Shown here piece by piece: positions 35,419 to 43,536 of a stretch of DNA of 64,000 nucleotides. The notes under the pieces were generated by a model. It saw only the letters and a program-made list of their open reading frames with translations, did no database searches and was not told the origin of the DNA. Within the stretch, counting starts at the first letter, position 1. Each line of letters opens with the position of its first letter. The stretch covers positions 5,005,001 to 5,069,000 of the forward strand of contig NZ_CP163443.1 in assembly GCF_041053055.1 (NCBI RefSeq), in the 5' to 3' direction. This stretch comes from Streptomyces sp. R41 (lineage in GTDB: Bacteria > Actinomycetota > Actinomycetes > Streptomycetales > Streptomycetaceae). A program made the translations under genes and the position numbers.

Positions 35419-36479
35419 CCACCGCACCCGTCAGCCACAAGCGCCCCAGCACGCTGCGCGGCGCCAGCCTCCCGAAGTGGTCCCAGTGGGCGATCGCCGT
35501 GGGCTCCGTCGTCGTCGCCGTGGGCATCGGCCTGGGCGCCGGCCTCGACAGCAAGGTCCAGTGGGGCCTGATCGCCGCGATCCTCTTCGTCCTCGGCACG
35601 TACGTCATCGCCGCGCGCGTCGAGGGCCACCGCCAGGCCAAGGACCGGGTCGCGACCAGCCTCGTCTGGGTCTGCTTCATCGTCGCCGTCGTCCCGCTGG
35701 CCTCCCTGATCTGGGAGACCGTCAAGCGCGGTGTGAAGGTCTTCGACGTCTACTTCCTGACCCACTCCATGGGTGTGGTCGCCGACACCGAGACCGGTGG
35801 CGGCATCTACCACGCGATCATCGGCACCCTGGAGCAGGTCGGCATCGCCACCCTGATCGCCGTGCCGATCGGTGTGCTCACCGCGATCTACCTCGTCGAG
35901 TACGGGCGTGGCAAGCTCGCCAAGGCCGTCACCTTCTTCGTCGACGTCATGACGGGCATCCCGTCGATCGTCGCCGGCCTCTTCATTCTCAGCTTCTGGA
36001 TCCTGATCCTGGACATGGGGTACTCCGGCTTCGCCGGTTCGCTCGCCCTGTCGATCCTGATGATGCCCGTGGTGGTCCGCTCCACGGAGGAGATGCTCAA
36101 GCTCGTACCGAACGAGCTGCGCGAGGCCTCCCTCGCGCTGGGCATCCCGAAGTGGCGCACCATCATCAAGGTGGTTCTGCCGACCTCCATCGGCGGTATC
36201 ACCACGGGTGTGATGCTCGCGGTCGCGCGCATCACCGGTGAGACCGCTCCCGTGCTGCTGCTGGTGTGGGGTACCAACTTCATCAACACCAACCCGTTCT
36301 CGGACCCGCAGGCCTCGCTGCCGCTGTACATCTACCAGCAGTACGCGAACAGCGCCGGTTCCGGCGCGGCCTACGACCGGGCCTGGGCGGCGGCACTCGC
36401 GCTCATCGCCTTCGTCATGATCCTCAACCTGGCAGCGCGTGGCATCGCGCGCTGGAAGGCGCCCAAGACGGGCCGCTGA
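35415..36479 (+). CDS. pstA: phosphate ABC transporter permease PstA
   Basis: A 354-residue permease. Two short hydrophobic segments near the N-terminus precede the six-segment core, and the EAA loop reads REASLALGIPKWRTIIKVVL. The ATG overlaps pstC (ATGA). With PstC it forms the membrane channel of the phosphate importer. The length is slightly above the usual 280-300 residues because of the N-terminal extension. Confidence 0.95.
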   Translation: MTTAPVSHKRPSTLRGASLPKWSQWAIAVGSVVVAVGIGLGAGLDSKVQWGLIAAILFVLGTYVIAARVEGHRQAKDRVATSLVWVCFIVAVVPLASLIWETVKRGVKVFDVYFLTHSMGVVADTETGGGIYHAIIGTLEQVGIATLIAVPIGVLTAIYLVEYGRGKLAKAVTFFVDVMTGIPSIVAGLFILSFWILILDMGYSGFAGSLALSILMMPVVVRSTEEMLKLVPNELREASLALGIPKWRTIIKVVLPTSIGGITTGVMLAVARITGETAPVLLLVWGTNFINTNPFSDPQASLPLYIYQQYANSAGSGAAYDRAWAAALALIAFVMILNLAARGIARWKAPKTGR

Positions 36480-36527
36480 CGCGGCCAATCAGCGACCCGA
36501 ACCTTTGCGAAAGAAGCAGTGATTGAA

Positions 36528-37304
36528 ATGGCCAAGCGAATCGACGTAAGCGGTCTCACCGCCTACTACAGCGCCCACAAGGCGATCGAAGACATCTCCA
36601 TGACCGTCGAGCCCCGCTCGGTGACGGCCTTCATCGGCCCCTCCGGCTGCGGCAAGTCGACCTTCCTGCGCACCCTCAACCGCATGCACGAGGTCACCCC
36701 CGGCGGCCGCGTCGAGGGCAAGGTGCTCCTGGACGACGAGGACCTGTACGGGAGCGGGGTCGACCCCGTCGCCGTGCGCCGCACGATCGGCATGGTCTTC
36801 CAGCGCCCCAACCCCTTCCCCACCATGTCGATCTTCGACAACGTGGCGGCGGGCCTGAAGCTCAACGGCTCGTACAAGAAGTCGGAACTGAGCGACGTCG
36901 TCGAGAAGTCCCTCAAGGGCGCGAACCTCTGGAACGAGGTCAAGGACCGCCTCAACAAGCCCGGTTCGGGCCTGTCCGGCGGCCAGCAGCAGCGCCTCTG
37001 CATCGCCCGGGCGATCGCGGTGGAACCCCAGGTCCTCCTCATGGACGAGCCCTGCTCCGCCCTGGACCCGATCTCCACCCTGGCGATCGAGGACCTGATC
37101 GGTGAGCTCAAGGAGCGCTTCACGATCGTCATCGTGACGCACAACATGCAGCAGGCCGCTCGCGTCTCCGACCGCACCGCGTTCTTCAACCTGGCCGCGG
37201 TCGGTCAGCCCGGCCGTCTCATCGAGATCGACGACACGGAGCGCATCTTCTCCAACCCGTCGGTCCAGGCCACGGAGGACTACATCTCCGGCCGCTTCGG
37301 CTGA
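36528..37304 (+). CDS. pstB: phosphate ABC transporter ATP-binding protein PstB
   Basis: A 258-residue ATPase with Walker [10 protein letters not shown], signature [15 protein letters not shown], Walker [13 protein letters not shown] and the switch His in [11 protein letters not shown]. The ATG at 36528 (MAKRIDVSG) gives the standard PstB length. A GTG three codons upstream is possible. It is the last gene of pstSCAB; two inverted repeats follow. Confidence 0.95.
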   Translation: MAKRIDVSGLTAYYSAHKAIEDISMTVEPRSVTAFIGPSGCGKSTFLRTLNRMHEVTPGGRVEGKVLLDDEDLYGSGVDPVAVRRTIGMVFQRPNPFPTMSIFDNVAAGLKLNGSYKKSELSDVVEKSLKGANLWNEVKDRLNKPGSGLSGGQQQRLCIARAIAVEPQVLLMDEPCSALDPISTLAIEDLIGELKERFTIVIVTHNMQQAARVSDRTAFFNLAAVGQPGRLIEIDDTERIFSNPSVQATEDYISGRFG

Positions 37305-37321
37305 GCCGACACCCCCATACC

Positions 37322-37403
37322 CCTCGCGGTGCTGCATGGCGGTGCCACCGCGAGGACGAGAAGGGCCCGCCCCTGGCTCCCGGGGGCGGGCCCGCTCGTT
37401 TTT
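37322..37403 (+). terminator. terminator of the pst operon
   Basis: A first inverted repeat CCTCGCGGT/ACCGCGAGG (37322-37330, 37347-37355) is followed by an 11-bp stem (37363-37373 with 37383-37393) and a T-tract at 37399-37403. The second is a classical intrinsic terminator. Confidence 0.85.
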
Positions 37404-37407
37404 GTAC

Positions 37408-37552
37408 GTTCCCCGCGCCCCGAAAGGGGCGCGGGGAACTGCGCGACAAGCCCCCACCGGCCCGCACCGAAGGAACAACCCAGGGGGGTCTGGGGCGCAG
37501 CCCCCAGACACGGGAACGGGCAGGGGCGGAGGGGGCGGAAACCCCACCCCGC
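37408..37552 (+). repeat. dispersed intergenic repeat, copy A
   Basis: Begins with a 14-bp hairpin with a GAAA loop (37408-37439). The shared block GCGCGACAAGCCCCCAC (37441) follows, then a second hairpin GTCTGGGG/CCCCAGAC (37488-37509), then a G-rich tail. Copy B at 41493-41629 has the same order. It fills the gap between the convergent pstB and pit genes. Confidence 0.8.
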
Positions 37553-38551
37553 CTACAGAAACGCCAGGTTCACAACCCAGAAGCTCAGCGCAGCCACCAA
37601 CCCGGCCGCCGGCATCGTGATGAACCACCCCATGACGATGTTCTTGGCGACGCCCCACCGCACCGCGTTCACACGCTTCGTCGCCCCCACACCCATGATC
37701 GCGGAGGTGATGACATGCGTCGTGGAAATCGGCGCCTTGAAGAGATACGCCGTGGCGAACATGATCGACGCCCCCGTCGTCTCCGCGGCGAACCCCTGAG
37801 GCGGATCAAGCTCGATGATCTTCCGCCCGAGCGTCCGCATGATGCGCCACCCACCCGCGTACGTCCCCAGCGACAGCATCACCGCACAGACGATCTTCAC
37901 CCACACCGGAATCGGATCGTCCGCCCCCTGAACGCCACCGATGACCAGCGCCATCACCACGACACCCATCGTCTTCTGGGCGTCCTGAAGACCATGCCCG
38001 AGCGCCATCCCGGCCGCCGACACGGTCTGCGCGATCCGGAACCCCCGCTTGGCCTTCGACGGATTGGACCTGCGGAAGATCCACATGATGGCGCACATGA
38101 CCAGATAGCCGCCGATCAGACCGACGACCGGCGACAGGAACATCGGAATGATGATCTTGTCCACGACGCCGGACCACAGAACGGTCGTACCGCCCGCGAG
38201 CGCAGCCCCCACCAGTCCGCCGAACAACGCGTGCGACGACGACGACGGAAGCCCGAAGTACCAGGTGACGAGGTTCCAGACGATGGCACCGATGAGCGCC
38301 GCGAAGAGGATTCCCATCCCCTTGCTGCCCTCGGGCGTCTCGATCAGCCCGCTGCTGACCGTGTGCGCGACCCCGCTGCCGAGGAACGCACCGGCGAGGT
38401 TCATCACGGCGGCCATGGCGAGAGCCGCCCGCGGCGTCAGCGCCCGCGTGGACACCGACGTAGCGATGGCGTTCGCCGAGTCGTGGAAGCCGTTCGTATA
38501 CGTGAATCCGAGCGCGACCCCAATGGTCACGATCAAAGCAAAGGTGTCCAT
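37553..38551 (-). CDS. pit: low-affinity inorganic phosphate transporter (Pit family)
   Basis: A 332-residue transporter with about ten membrane segments and the duplicated Pit signature: NGFHDSANAIATSVSTRALT near the N-terminus and KAPISTTHVITSAIMGVGA near the C-terminus. It moves metal-phosphate using the proton gradient. I chose the ATG at 38551 (MDTFALIVTIG). It lies 8 bases after the PhoU-like gene's stop, so the two are an operon convergent to pst. Confidence 0.94.
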   Translation of the reverse strand: MDTFALIVTIGVALGFTYTNGFHDSANAIATSVSTRALTPRAALAMAAVMNLAGAFLGSGVAHTVSSGLIETPEGSKGMGILFAALIGAIVWNLVTWYFGLPSSSSHALFGGLVGAALAGGTTVLWSGVVDKIIIPMFLSPVVGLIGGYLVMCAIMWIFRRSNPSKAKRGFRIAQTVSAAGMALGHGLQDAQKTMGVVVMALVIGGVQGADDPIPVWVKIVCAVMLSLGTYAGGWRIMRTLGRKIIELDPPQGFAAETTGASIMFATAYLFKAPISTTHVITSAIMGVGATKRVNAVRWGVAKNIVMGWFITMPAAGLVAALSFWVVNLAFL

Positions 38552-38558
38552 GACCGGG

Positions 38559-39179
38559 TCAGGACTCCTTGACGGCGATGGTCTCCACCGTGTTCGCCAC
38601 GTGCTCGAACGCGTCGGCCGCTTCCTCCAGCACATCCACGATCTGCTTGAGCTTCAGCACCTCGATGGCGTCGTACTTGCCGTTGAAGAGGTGGGCCAGC
38701 AGCTTGCGGTGGATCTGGTCGGCCTGGTTCTCCAGCCGGTTGACCTCGATCCAGTACTCGGTGAGGTTGTCCATCGTGCGGAGATTCGGCATCGCCTCCG
38801 CGGTCAGGTCGGCGGCTCGCGCCAGCACCTCGATCTGCTGCTCGACGCCCTTGGGCAGTTCCTCGACGTTGTAGAGGACGACCAGGTCGACGGCCTCCTC
38901 CATGAAGTCCATGATGTCGTCGAGGGACGAGGCCAGGTTGTAGATGTCCTCACGGTCGAACGGCGTGATGAACGAGGAGTTCAACTGGTGGAAGATCGCA
39001 TGCGTGGCGTCGTCACCGGCGTGTTCCGCTGCCCGCATACGCTCTGCGATCTCGGCCCGGGCGGAGGCGTCCGCCCCAAGCAGTTCCATAAGGAGTTTCG
39101 AGCCCGTGACGATGTTGTCCGCGGACGCGGAAAACATGTCGTAGAAGCTCGTCTCCCTGGGGGTCAGACGAAAGCGCAC
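38559..39179 (-). CDS. PhoU-like (DUF47) regulator of Pit
   Basis: A 206-residue all-helical protein (RFRLTPRETSFYDMFSASAD at the start) of the DUF47/YkaA type. Members are distant PhoU relatives encoded with Pit transporters and thought to regulate phosphate flux. Acidic helices with DREDIYNLASSLDDIMDFME could bind metal. The GTG start has a gagga site. It is the first gene of the phoU-like/pit pair. Confidence 0.9.
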   Translation of the reverse strand: MRFRLTPRETSFYDMFSASADNIVTGSKLLMELLGADASARAEIAERMRAAEHAGDDATHAIFHQLNSSFITPFDREDIYNLASSLDDIMDFMEEAVDLVVLYNVEELPKGVEQQIEVLARAADLTAEAMPNLRTMDNLTEYWIEVNRLENQADQIHRKLLAHLFNGKYDAIEVLKLKQIVDVLEEAADAFEHVANTVETIAVKES

Positions 39180-39343
39180 GTGGGGTCCTCGGGGTGCTTC
39201 GGTTCGGTCAGGCTGATGCTAGGCGCATCATCCGGCCACGGCTAATGGGCCGTCCCCCAGTGTCGCCCATCGGGCACAGTGATCAGCACAGGGTCCGGTC
39301 CCGGCATCGGGCAAGGGCCCTATACCCAGCAAAGTTCGATACC

Positions 39344-39364
39344 ATATACCTACCAGGGGTATAT
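39344..39364 (+). promoter_or_regulatory. CsoR operator
   Basis: ATATACC-TACCAGG-GGTATAT forms a 7-bp inverted repeat with the TACC/GGTA core of CsoR/RcnR-type operators. It lies 70 bases upstream of csoR, which suggests copper-responsive autoregulation. Confidence 0.7.
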
Positions 39365-39433
39365 GTAAGTGGCGTTTCAGACAGGATCGCCCACCGCACC
39401 GGATCAACTCAGCGGATTCAGCAGGAGGACGCG

Positions 39434-39808
39434 ATGACGACCACCGAGGCCGGCGCGACGGCACCCTCCGGCGAGGCCGAAAAGGTCCAGGAGCCCCAGG
39501 AGATCGTGACCGACCACGACCGCGGTATCCACGGGTACCACAAGCAGAAGGACGAGCACCTCAAGCGCCTGCGCCGCATCGAGGGCCAGATCCGTGGTCT
39601 GCAGCGGATGGTCGACGAGGACGTGTACTGCATCGACATACTCACCCAGGTCTCCGCCTCCACCAAGGCCCTGCAGTCCTTCGCCCTCCAGCTCCTGGAG
39701 GAGCACCTGCGCCACTGCGTCGCGGACGCGGCCCTCAAGGGCGGCGACGAGATCGACGCGAAGGTCGAAGAGGCGACGAAGGCGATCGGCCGGCTTCTCC
39801 GTACCTGA
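39434..39808 (+). CDS. csoR: copper-sensing repressor CsoR
   Basis: A 124-residue helical repressor of the CsoR/RcnR family. The Cu(I) ligands are all present with the expected spacing: Cys66 (DVYCIDIL), His91 and Cys95 (EEHLRHC). The DNA-binding face lies around HLKRLRRIEGQIRGLQRMV. A gcaggagg site precedes the ATG. It binds an operator-like palindrome upstream, and Cu(I) should release it. No copper ATPase or chaperone gene is adjacent, so it probably acts on distant targets. Confidence 0.93.
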   Translation: MTTTEAGATAPSGEAEKVQEPQEIVTDHDRGIHGYHKQKDEHLKRLRRIEGQIRGLQRMVDEDVYCIDILTQVSASTKALQSFALQLLEEHLRHCVADAALKGGDEIDAKVEEATKAIGRLLRT

Positions 39809-39843
39809 GGTATCGACCGGCTTCTCCGTACCTGAGATACGGC
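39790..39843 (+). repeat. 27-bp tandem duplication of the csoR 3' end
   Basis: CCGGCTTCTCCGTACCTGAG occurs at 39790 and again at 39817. The first copy contains the last csoR codons and the TGA. The second lies downstream. Confidence 0.85.
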
Positions 39844-39864
39844 GTGACGCGAATCATGGTGCTC

Positions 39865-40000
39865 GAGTCATGGTGTGACGCGGGGTACGACGTGACCCGA
39901 GTCATGGTGTGCCGTGGAGTACGACGTGACCTGAGTCATGGTGTGCCGTGGAGTACGACATGACCCGAGTCATGGTGTGACATGGAGGGTACGACGTGGC
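39865..40000 (+). repeat. 34-bp tandem repeat, about four units
   Basis: Units start at 39865, 39899, 39933 and 39967, each beginning GAGTCATGGTGTG and ending with a GTACGACGTGACC-like segment. A decayed fifth unit precedes (39830-39864). The array fills the gap between csoR and the next, convergent gene. No coding function is apparent: the unit length is not a multiple of three. Confidence 0.9.
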
Positions 40001-40043
40001 GGGGACCGGGCCACGCCCGGGTACCGGAGGGAGGCCGGGACGC

Positions 40044-40238
40044 CTACTCCTCAGCACCCCGCTCACGGACATCATGGGCACGCTCTTCAGCCACTTTCAG
40101 CACCTCGTCGATGCTCTCAAGACTGAGCCGGTCCTCGTGGGCGGCCGAGGCCGCGATGATCAGGTCGCCGCACAGCTCGATCTCGGCGAGGGCCACGTGG
40201 TCCTGAACTGCCGTACCGCCGACCGGAGCCACGCGCAT
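40044..40238 (-). CDS. small acidic hypothetical protein (64 aa)
   Basis: A 64-residue helical protein starting MRVAPVGGTAVQDHVALAEI, with LSLESIDEVLKVAEERAHDV near its end. An aggaagag ribosome site precedes the ATG at 40238, and third positions are strongly G/C. I prefer it to the opposite-strand frame at 39996-40268, which runs through the tandem repeat edge. I recall similar short proteins in Streptomyces but know no function. Confidence 0.7.
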   Translation of the reverse strand: MRVAPVGGTAVQDHVALAEIELCGDLIIAASAAHEDRLSLESIDEVLKVAEERAHDVRERGAEE

Positions 40239-40354
40239 CACCTCTTCCTGCCGTCACCGACTTCCTAGAGTAGGGAGCGGCCTACACACCGCGCATGGCA
40301 CGGAAGGGCCATTTCCGGCCCCTCCCGGGAAGCTACCGCTCCGCTCCCGCGAAG

Positions 40355-41194
40355 TTACTCCTCCGCGATCTTCCCGGCGAAGATGTCGCCGGATTCCGGC
40401 AGCCGTACGTCGGTGGGGACCCCGAAGTCGTACAGCAAGGTCGTCGAGGCGACCGCGACGGTGCCCTTCTGCTGCCCGTTGACGAAGCTGAAGCGGTGGC
40501 GGACCTTGCGCAGCCGCCCCTGATCGTCGAGGTAGGCGTCGAACGGCACCTCGGCGCTGGCGAACCCTTTCGCCGCCGCCCTCAGCGCCGACCGCTGCCC
40601 CTTCGACGCACTCTTCGCGGCGATGTCCAGGTCGGCGGTCCCGCGATAGTGCCGCACAGGGATCCCGGCCACCTCGGTCTTCCCCACATACGTCGCCTTC
40701 CGCGCCCCGCGCAGCAGTTCGGCCGCCGCGTACGGGTCGGTGGCGCCGCCCGTCACCAGGTTTCCGTCGGTGAGGCCGGCCGTGTCGACGCGGACCCACT
40801 TGTCGGCGGGCACACCGGCGCCGCGGTTCTTCATGAACAGGGCGCCCGGGGCGAGGAGTTCGGTGATCGGCCGGTGCTCGTCGGTGCCGGCCGGGTCCTG
40901 CGGCAGCAGCACCTTGAGCTGCCCCATCTGATTCCTGAAGTCGTACACGCCCTCGCCCCGGATGGTGACCCGGGTCCCGCCCGTGGCCATCTCCATGGAC
41001 GTACGGGCCTTCGCGCTGCCGGCGCGCTCCAGCGTGGCGGCGGCCCGGTGCAGCACGTCGACGGAGTCGACACCGGCGCGGGCGTCCTCGGCAGCGGCCC
41101 CGCCGCCCGAGCACCCCGTGGCACACACCATCAACCCCGCCGCGACGGCTGCGACGGCCGCCCAGCCGGCCCGCCCTTCCTCCAGCGCCACCAT
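40355..41194 (-). CDS. lipoprotein, LppX/LprG-like fold suspected
   Basis: A 279-residue lipoprotein. The signal peptide (WAAVAAVAAGLMVCATGC) has a lipobox-like ATGC. The mature part has beta-strand patterns such as KARTSMEMATGGTRVTIRGE, YVGKTEVAGIPVRHYRG and RKVRHRFSFVNGQQ, like LolA/LppX-type lipid-binding proteins. The start is uncertain: ATG at 41194, or the following GTG codon, which is better spaced from AGGAG. It is probably monocistronic and divergent from the small gene at 41314. Confidence 0.78.
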   Translation of the reverse strand: MVALEEGRAGWAAVAAVAAGLMVCATGCSGGGAAAEDARAGVDSVDVLHRAAATLERAGSAKARTSMEMATGGTRVTIRGEGVYDFRNQMGQLKVLLPQDPAGTDEHRPITELLAPGALFMKNRGAGVPADKWVRVDTAGLTDGNLVTGGATDPYAAAELLRGARKATYVGKTEVAGIPVRHYRGTADLDIAAKSASKGQRSALRAAAKGFASAEVPFDAYLDDQGRLRKVRHRFSFVNGQQKGTVAVASTTLLYDFGVPTDVRLPESGDIFAGKIAEE

Positions 41195-41313
41195 CTCCTG
41201 CCGACCCCCAGCCGGTCCGTCCCGGGCCCTCCCTGTCGTTCCGGTTAACGACGAGTAGGGGCACCCGTCACGCGACGGCGTCCCGTTCACTTGCCTTGGG
41301 TAACGTTGTCGGG

Positions 41314-41484
41314 GTGGCGCAGCAGGACGAGACCAACTCCTCCCCGGAACACCGCACAACGACGGTCGAACAGGGCCGCTTCTGCGTAGCCCGCTGCACC
41401 TGCGGCTGGAGAGGCCCGGCCCGCAGAGCCCGCAGCCTGGCCCGCACGGACGCGGAAGGGCACACCGGGGGCCCGCTCACATAG
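41314..41484 (+). CDS. small hypothetical protein with a CxCGW motif (56 aa)
   Basis: A 56-residue protein from a GTG (VAQQDETNSSPEHRTTT). The core RFCVARCTCGWRGPARRARS has a Cys-x3-Cys-x-Cys cluster next to an Arg-rich helix and could bind a metal or nucleic acid. TAACGT lies 8 bases upstream and might be a -10 element giving leaderless mRNA. I recall similar short Streptomyces proteins; the function is unknown. Confidence 0.6.
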   Translation: MAQQDETNSSPEHRTTTVEQGRFCVARCTCGWRGPARRARSLARTDAEGHTGGPLT

Positions 41485-41492
41485 CCCAGGGT

Positions 41493-41629
41493 CCGCGCCC
41501 CGCAAGGGGCGCGGGGAAATGCGCGACAAGCCCCCACAGGCGAGCACCAAAAGAACGACCCACGGGGGTCTGGGGGGCGGAGCCCCCCAGGTACGGGAAT
41601 GGGTAGGGGCGGCGGGGGCGAAACCCGTC
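41493..41629 (+). repeat. dispersed intergenic repeat, copy B
   Basis: The hairpin CCGCGCCCC-GCAA-GGGGCGCGG (41493-41514) is followed by GCGCGACAAGCCCCCAC (41521), the second hairpin around GGGTCTGGGG, and a G-rich tail that reaches the stop codon of the oxidoreductase gene. It has the same organisation as copy A. Confidence 0.8.
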
Positions 41630-43192
41630 TTACAGCGCCTGCGGGTATGAGAAGAAACGATTCGGGTCGTACTGGTGCTTCAACGCCGTGAGGCGGGTGG
41701 CCGCGTCCCCGTAGTACGCCTTGCGCCAGTCGGTGAGGGTGGGGTCGGTGTAGTTCTGGTAGGCGGCGCCCGAGGCGTGCCGGGACATGGCGTTGTGGGC
41801 CGTGGTCAGCCAGGACTGGGCGGTGGTGCCGGAGGTGCCCGCCTGCCAGGCGCCGATGTACTGGGCGAGCATGCGGGAACGGCGGTGGACGAAGGCCGTC
41901 GCGGTGGGCGAGACGCGATTCACCGCGCCGCCCAGTGCCGTCAGGGCGATGCTCCCCGAGCCGCCTCGGACCGACGAGATCTGGTTGAGGAGCGTCTGGA
42001 TGCCGGCCGTCGATATCGAGCGGTCGAAGAAGTCCGAGCGGGCCGCGTAGGTCTCGCGGCCGAGGGCGCCCTGGGTGCTGCGGCCCGGGGTCGATCCCGG
42101 GAGGTGGCACTGGGCGTCGGTCGGGAAGGAGGAGCAGCCCGCGTACACCTCCATCGAGTCCTCGTACGAGCGCTTCTTGAGGGAGACGCTGCGCGCGGGG
42201 GAGCCGATCTTGTCGGCAAGGCGGTCCACGGCGTTCTGGAGTTCGCTGTACGTGCCGAGGGAGAACGCCGCGATGGAGACCGTGGGCGTGCCCCCGGCCG
42301 CGTTCGCGAGGTGGCACGAGGACCAGATCTCGTCGGGCTGTGTCGGGCCCCACTCCTGCCAGGCCTTCACCACGGCGGCGGCCTTGGCCCAGGGCCAGGT
42401 CATGTACGCCGAGACGGCCTGCGGGGCGGGGTGGGTCTTGAAGCGCAGCTCGGTGACGACGCCGAAGTTGCCGTTGCCGGCGCCGCGCAGGGCCCAGAAG
42501 AGGTCCTTGTTCTCGGTGGCGTCCGCGACGAGCTGCTTGCCGTCGGCGGTGATCAGCGTCGCCTGGGTGAGGCTGTCGCAGGTCAGCCCGTACGCCCGTG
42601 ACACGACCCCGTGGCCGCCCCCGAGGGTCAGGCCCGAGACGCCGACGGTCGGGCAGGAACCGGCAGGGATGGTCACACCCTTCGCGGCGAGGGCGCGGTA
42701 GACGTCGATCAGTTTCGATCCCGCTCCGACGACCGCCTCGTTCGCGGACGCCCGTATCTTGTTCAGCTTGGAGACGTCGATGACCAGGCGGCCGTTGCCG
42801 GAGGACCAACCGGCGTACGAGTGACCGCCGTTGCGGATCGACACCTTGATGCCGTGGGCGCGGGCGTAGTCCATGGTGGTGCGGATGTCGTCCGCGCTCG
42901 CGACGTACGCGACGGCGGCGGGCTTCAGGCTGTCGAAGCGGGTGTTGTAGAGCTGGCGTGCGGCCGGCCAGCTGCGGTCGCCGGGGCGGACCAGGGCGCC
43001 GTCCAGCTCCCTGGACAGGGCGGCCCAGTTCGCGGCGGCGCGGGTGCTGGTGGTGGCCGTGCGTATGGAGGTGCCGGTGGTCTCGGTGGCACCGGAGGCC
43101 TTCGGACCACCGCTGTCGCTGCCGTTGCACGCGGACGTCGCCGCCGCCGCGAGTGCGGCGGTGGCTCCGCCGATGAACGTACGCCGATGCAT
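41630..43192 (-). CDS. secreted FAD-linked oxidase (berberine-bridge-enzyme type)
   Basis: A 520-residue oxidase exported by a Tat-like signal (MHRRTFIGGATAALAAAATS) ending in SAC, possibly lipid-anchored. The FAD-binding PCMH domain carries both covalent-flavin residues: His124 in RNGGHSYAGW and Cys180 in PAGSCPTVGVSG. The flavin should therefore be bicovalently attached. The C-terminal BBE domain includes YQNYTDPTL, WRKAYYGDAA and LKHQYDPNRFF. A GGAGG site precedes the ATG at 43192. The substrate is likely a sugar, lactone or phenolic and cannot be deduced here. Confidence 0.9.
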   Translation of the reverse strand: MHRRTFIGGATAALAAAATSACNGSDSGGPKASGATETTGTSIRTATTSTRAAANWAALSRELDGALVRPGDRSWPAARQLYNTRFDSLKPAAVAYVASADDIRTTMDYARAHGIKVSIRNGGHSYAGWSSGNGRLVIDVSKLNKIRASANEAVVGAGSKLIDVYRALAAKGVTIPAGSCPTVGVSGLTLGGGHGVVSRAYGLTCDSLTQATLITADGKQLVADATENKDLFWALRGAGNGNFGVVTELRFKTHPAPQAVSAYMTWPWAKAAAVVKAWQEWGPTQPDEIWSSCHLANAAGGTPTVSIAAFSLGTYSELQNAVDRLADKIGSPARSVSLKKRSYEDSMEVYAGCSSFPTDAQCHLPGSTPGRSTQGALGRETYAARSDFFDRSISTAGIQTLLNQISSVRGGSGSIALTALGGAVNRVSPTATAFVHRRSRMLAQYIGAWQAGTSGTTAQSWLTTAHNAMSRHASGAAYQNYTDPTLTDWRKAYYGDAATRLTALKHQYDPNRFFSYPQAL

Positions 43193-43323
43193 GTGCGCCT
43201 CCCGTGGGTTCCGTGGAACGAGACGGGCCCCCGGGCTGGGGGGTTCCACCAGCGAATGCCACAGAACCGCTACAGCATCGCGCATCCCAGGATGCGCGCT
43301 TCCGGTGCGGGGGGATTCTATTC

Positions 43324-43425
43324 GGCCGGGATCTGGAGATCTCCAGCCCGTCATTCCGGCCGAGGTCTGGAGAGCTTCAGCCAGTCATTTCCGACCGGGG
43401 CCGGAGATCTTCAGCCCGTCCGGCG
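43324..43425 (+). repeat. three imperfect 34-bp tandem units
   Basis: Units start at 43324, 43358 and 43393, each containing CTGGAGA..TTCAGCC..GTC. The third merges into copy C of the dispersed repeat, suggesting that local amplification of its first part produced the array. Confidence 0.75.
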
Positions 43426-43530
43426 TTTGAGGACGAGGCCGTCAAGGCCGAAGCGGGGGTCTGGGGGCGGCAGCCCCCAGATACGGGACGGGTAGGGGCG
43501 GAGGGGGCGAAAACCCCCAAGCCCAGCCCC
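43395..43530 (+). repeat. dispersed intergenic repeat, copy C
   Basis: Contains CAGCCCGTCCGGCGTTTGAG, the hairpin CTGGGGGCGGCAGCCCCCAG (43471-43490) and the tail ending GGAGGGGGCGAAAAC. It abuts the 3' end of the phosphatase gene at 43537, as copies A and B abut 3' ends of minus-strand genes. Confidence 0.8.
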
Positions 43531-43536
43531 AGCCGA

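Noticed and set aside
34914..36488. Long minus-strand frame opposite pstA and pstC
   Set aside because: Asp/Glu/Arg-rich antisense shadow with no domain; the plus-strand genes are certain.
39865..40000. CRISPR array
   Set aside because: The 34-bp units are contiguous without unique spacers and there are no cas genes.
39996..40268. 90-codon plus-strand frame downstream of the csoR repeats
   Set aside because: It starts in the tandem repeat and opposes the better supported 64-codon gene at 40044-40238, which has a ribosome site and coding-like third positions.
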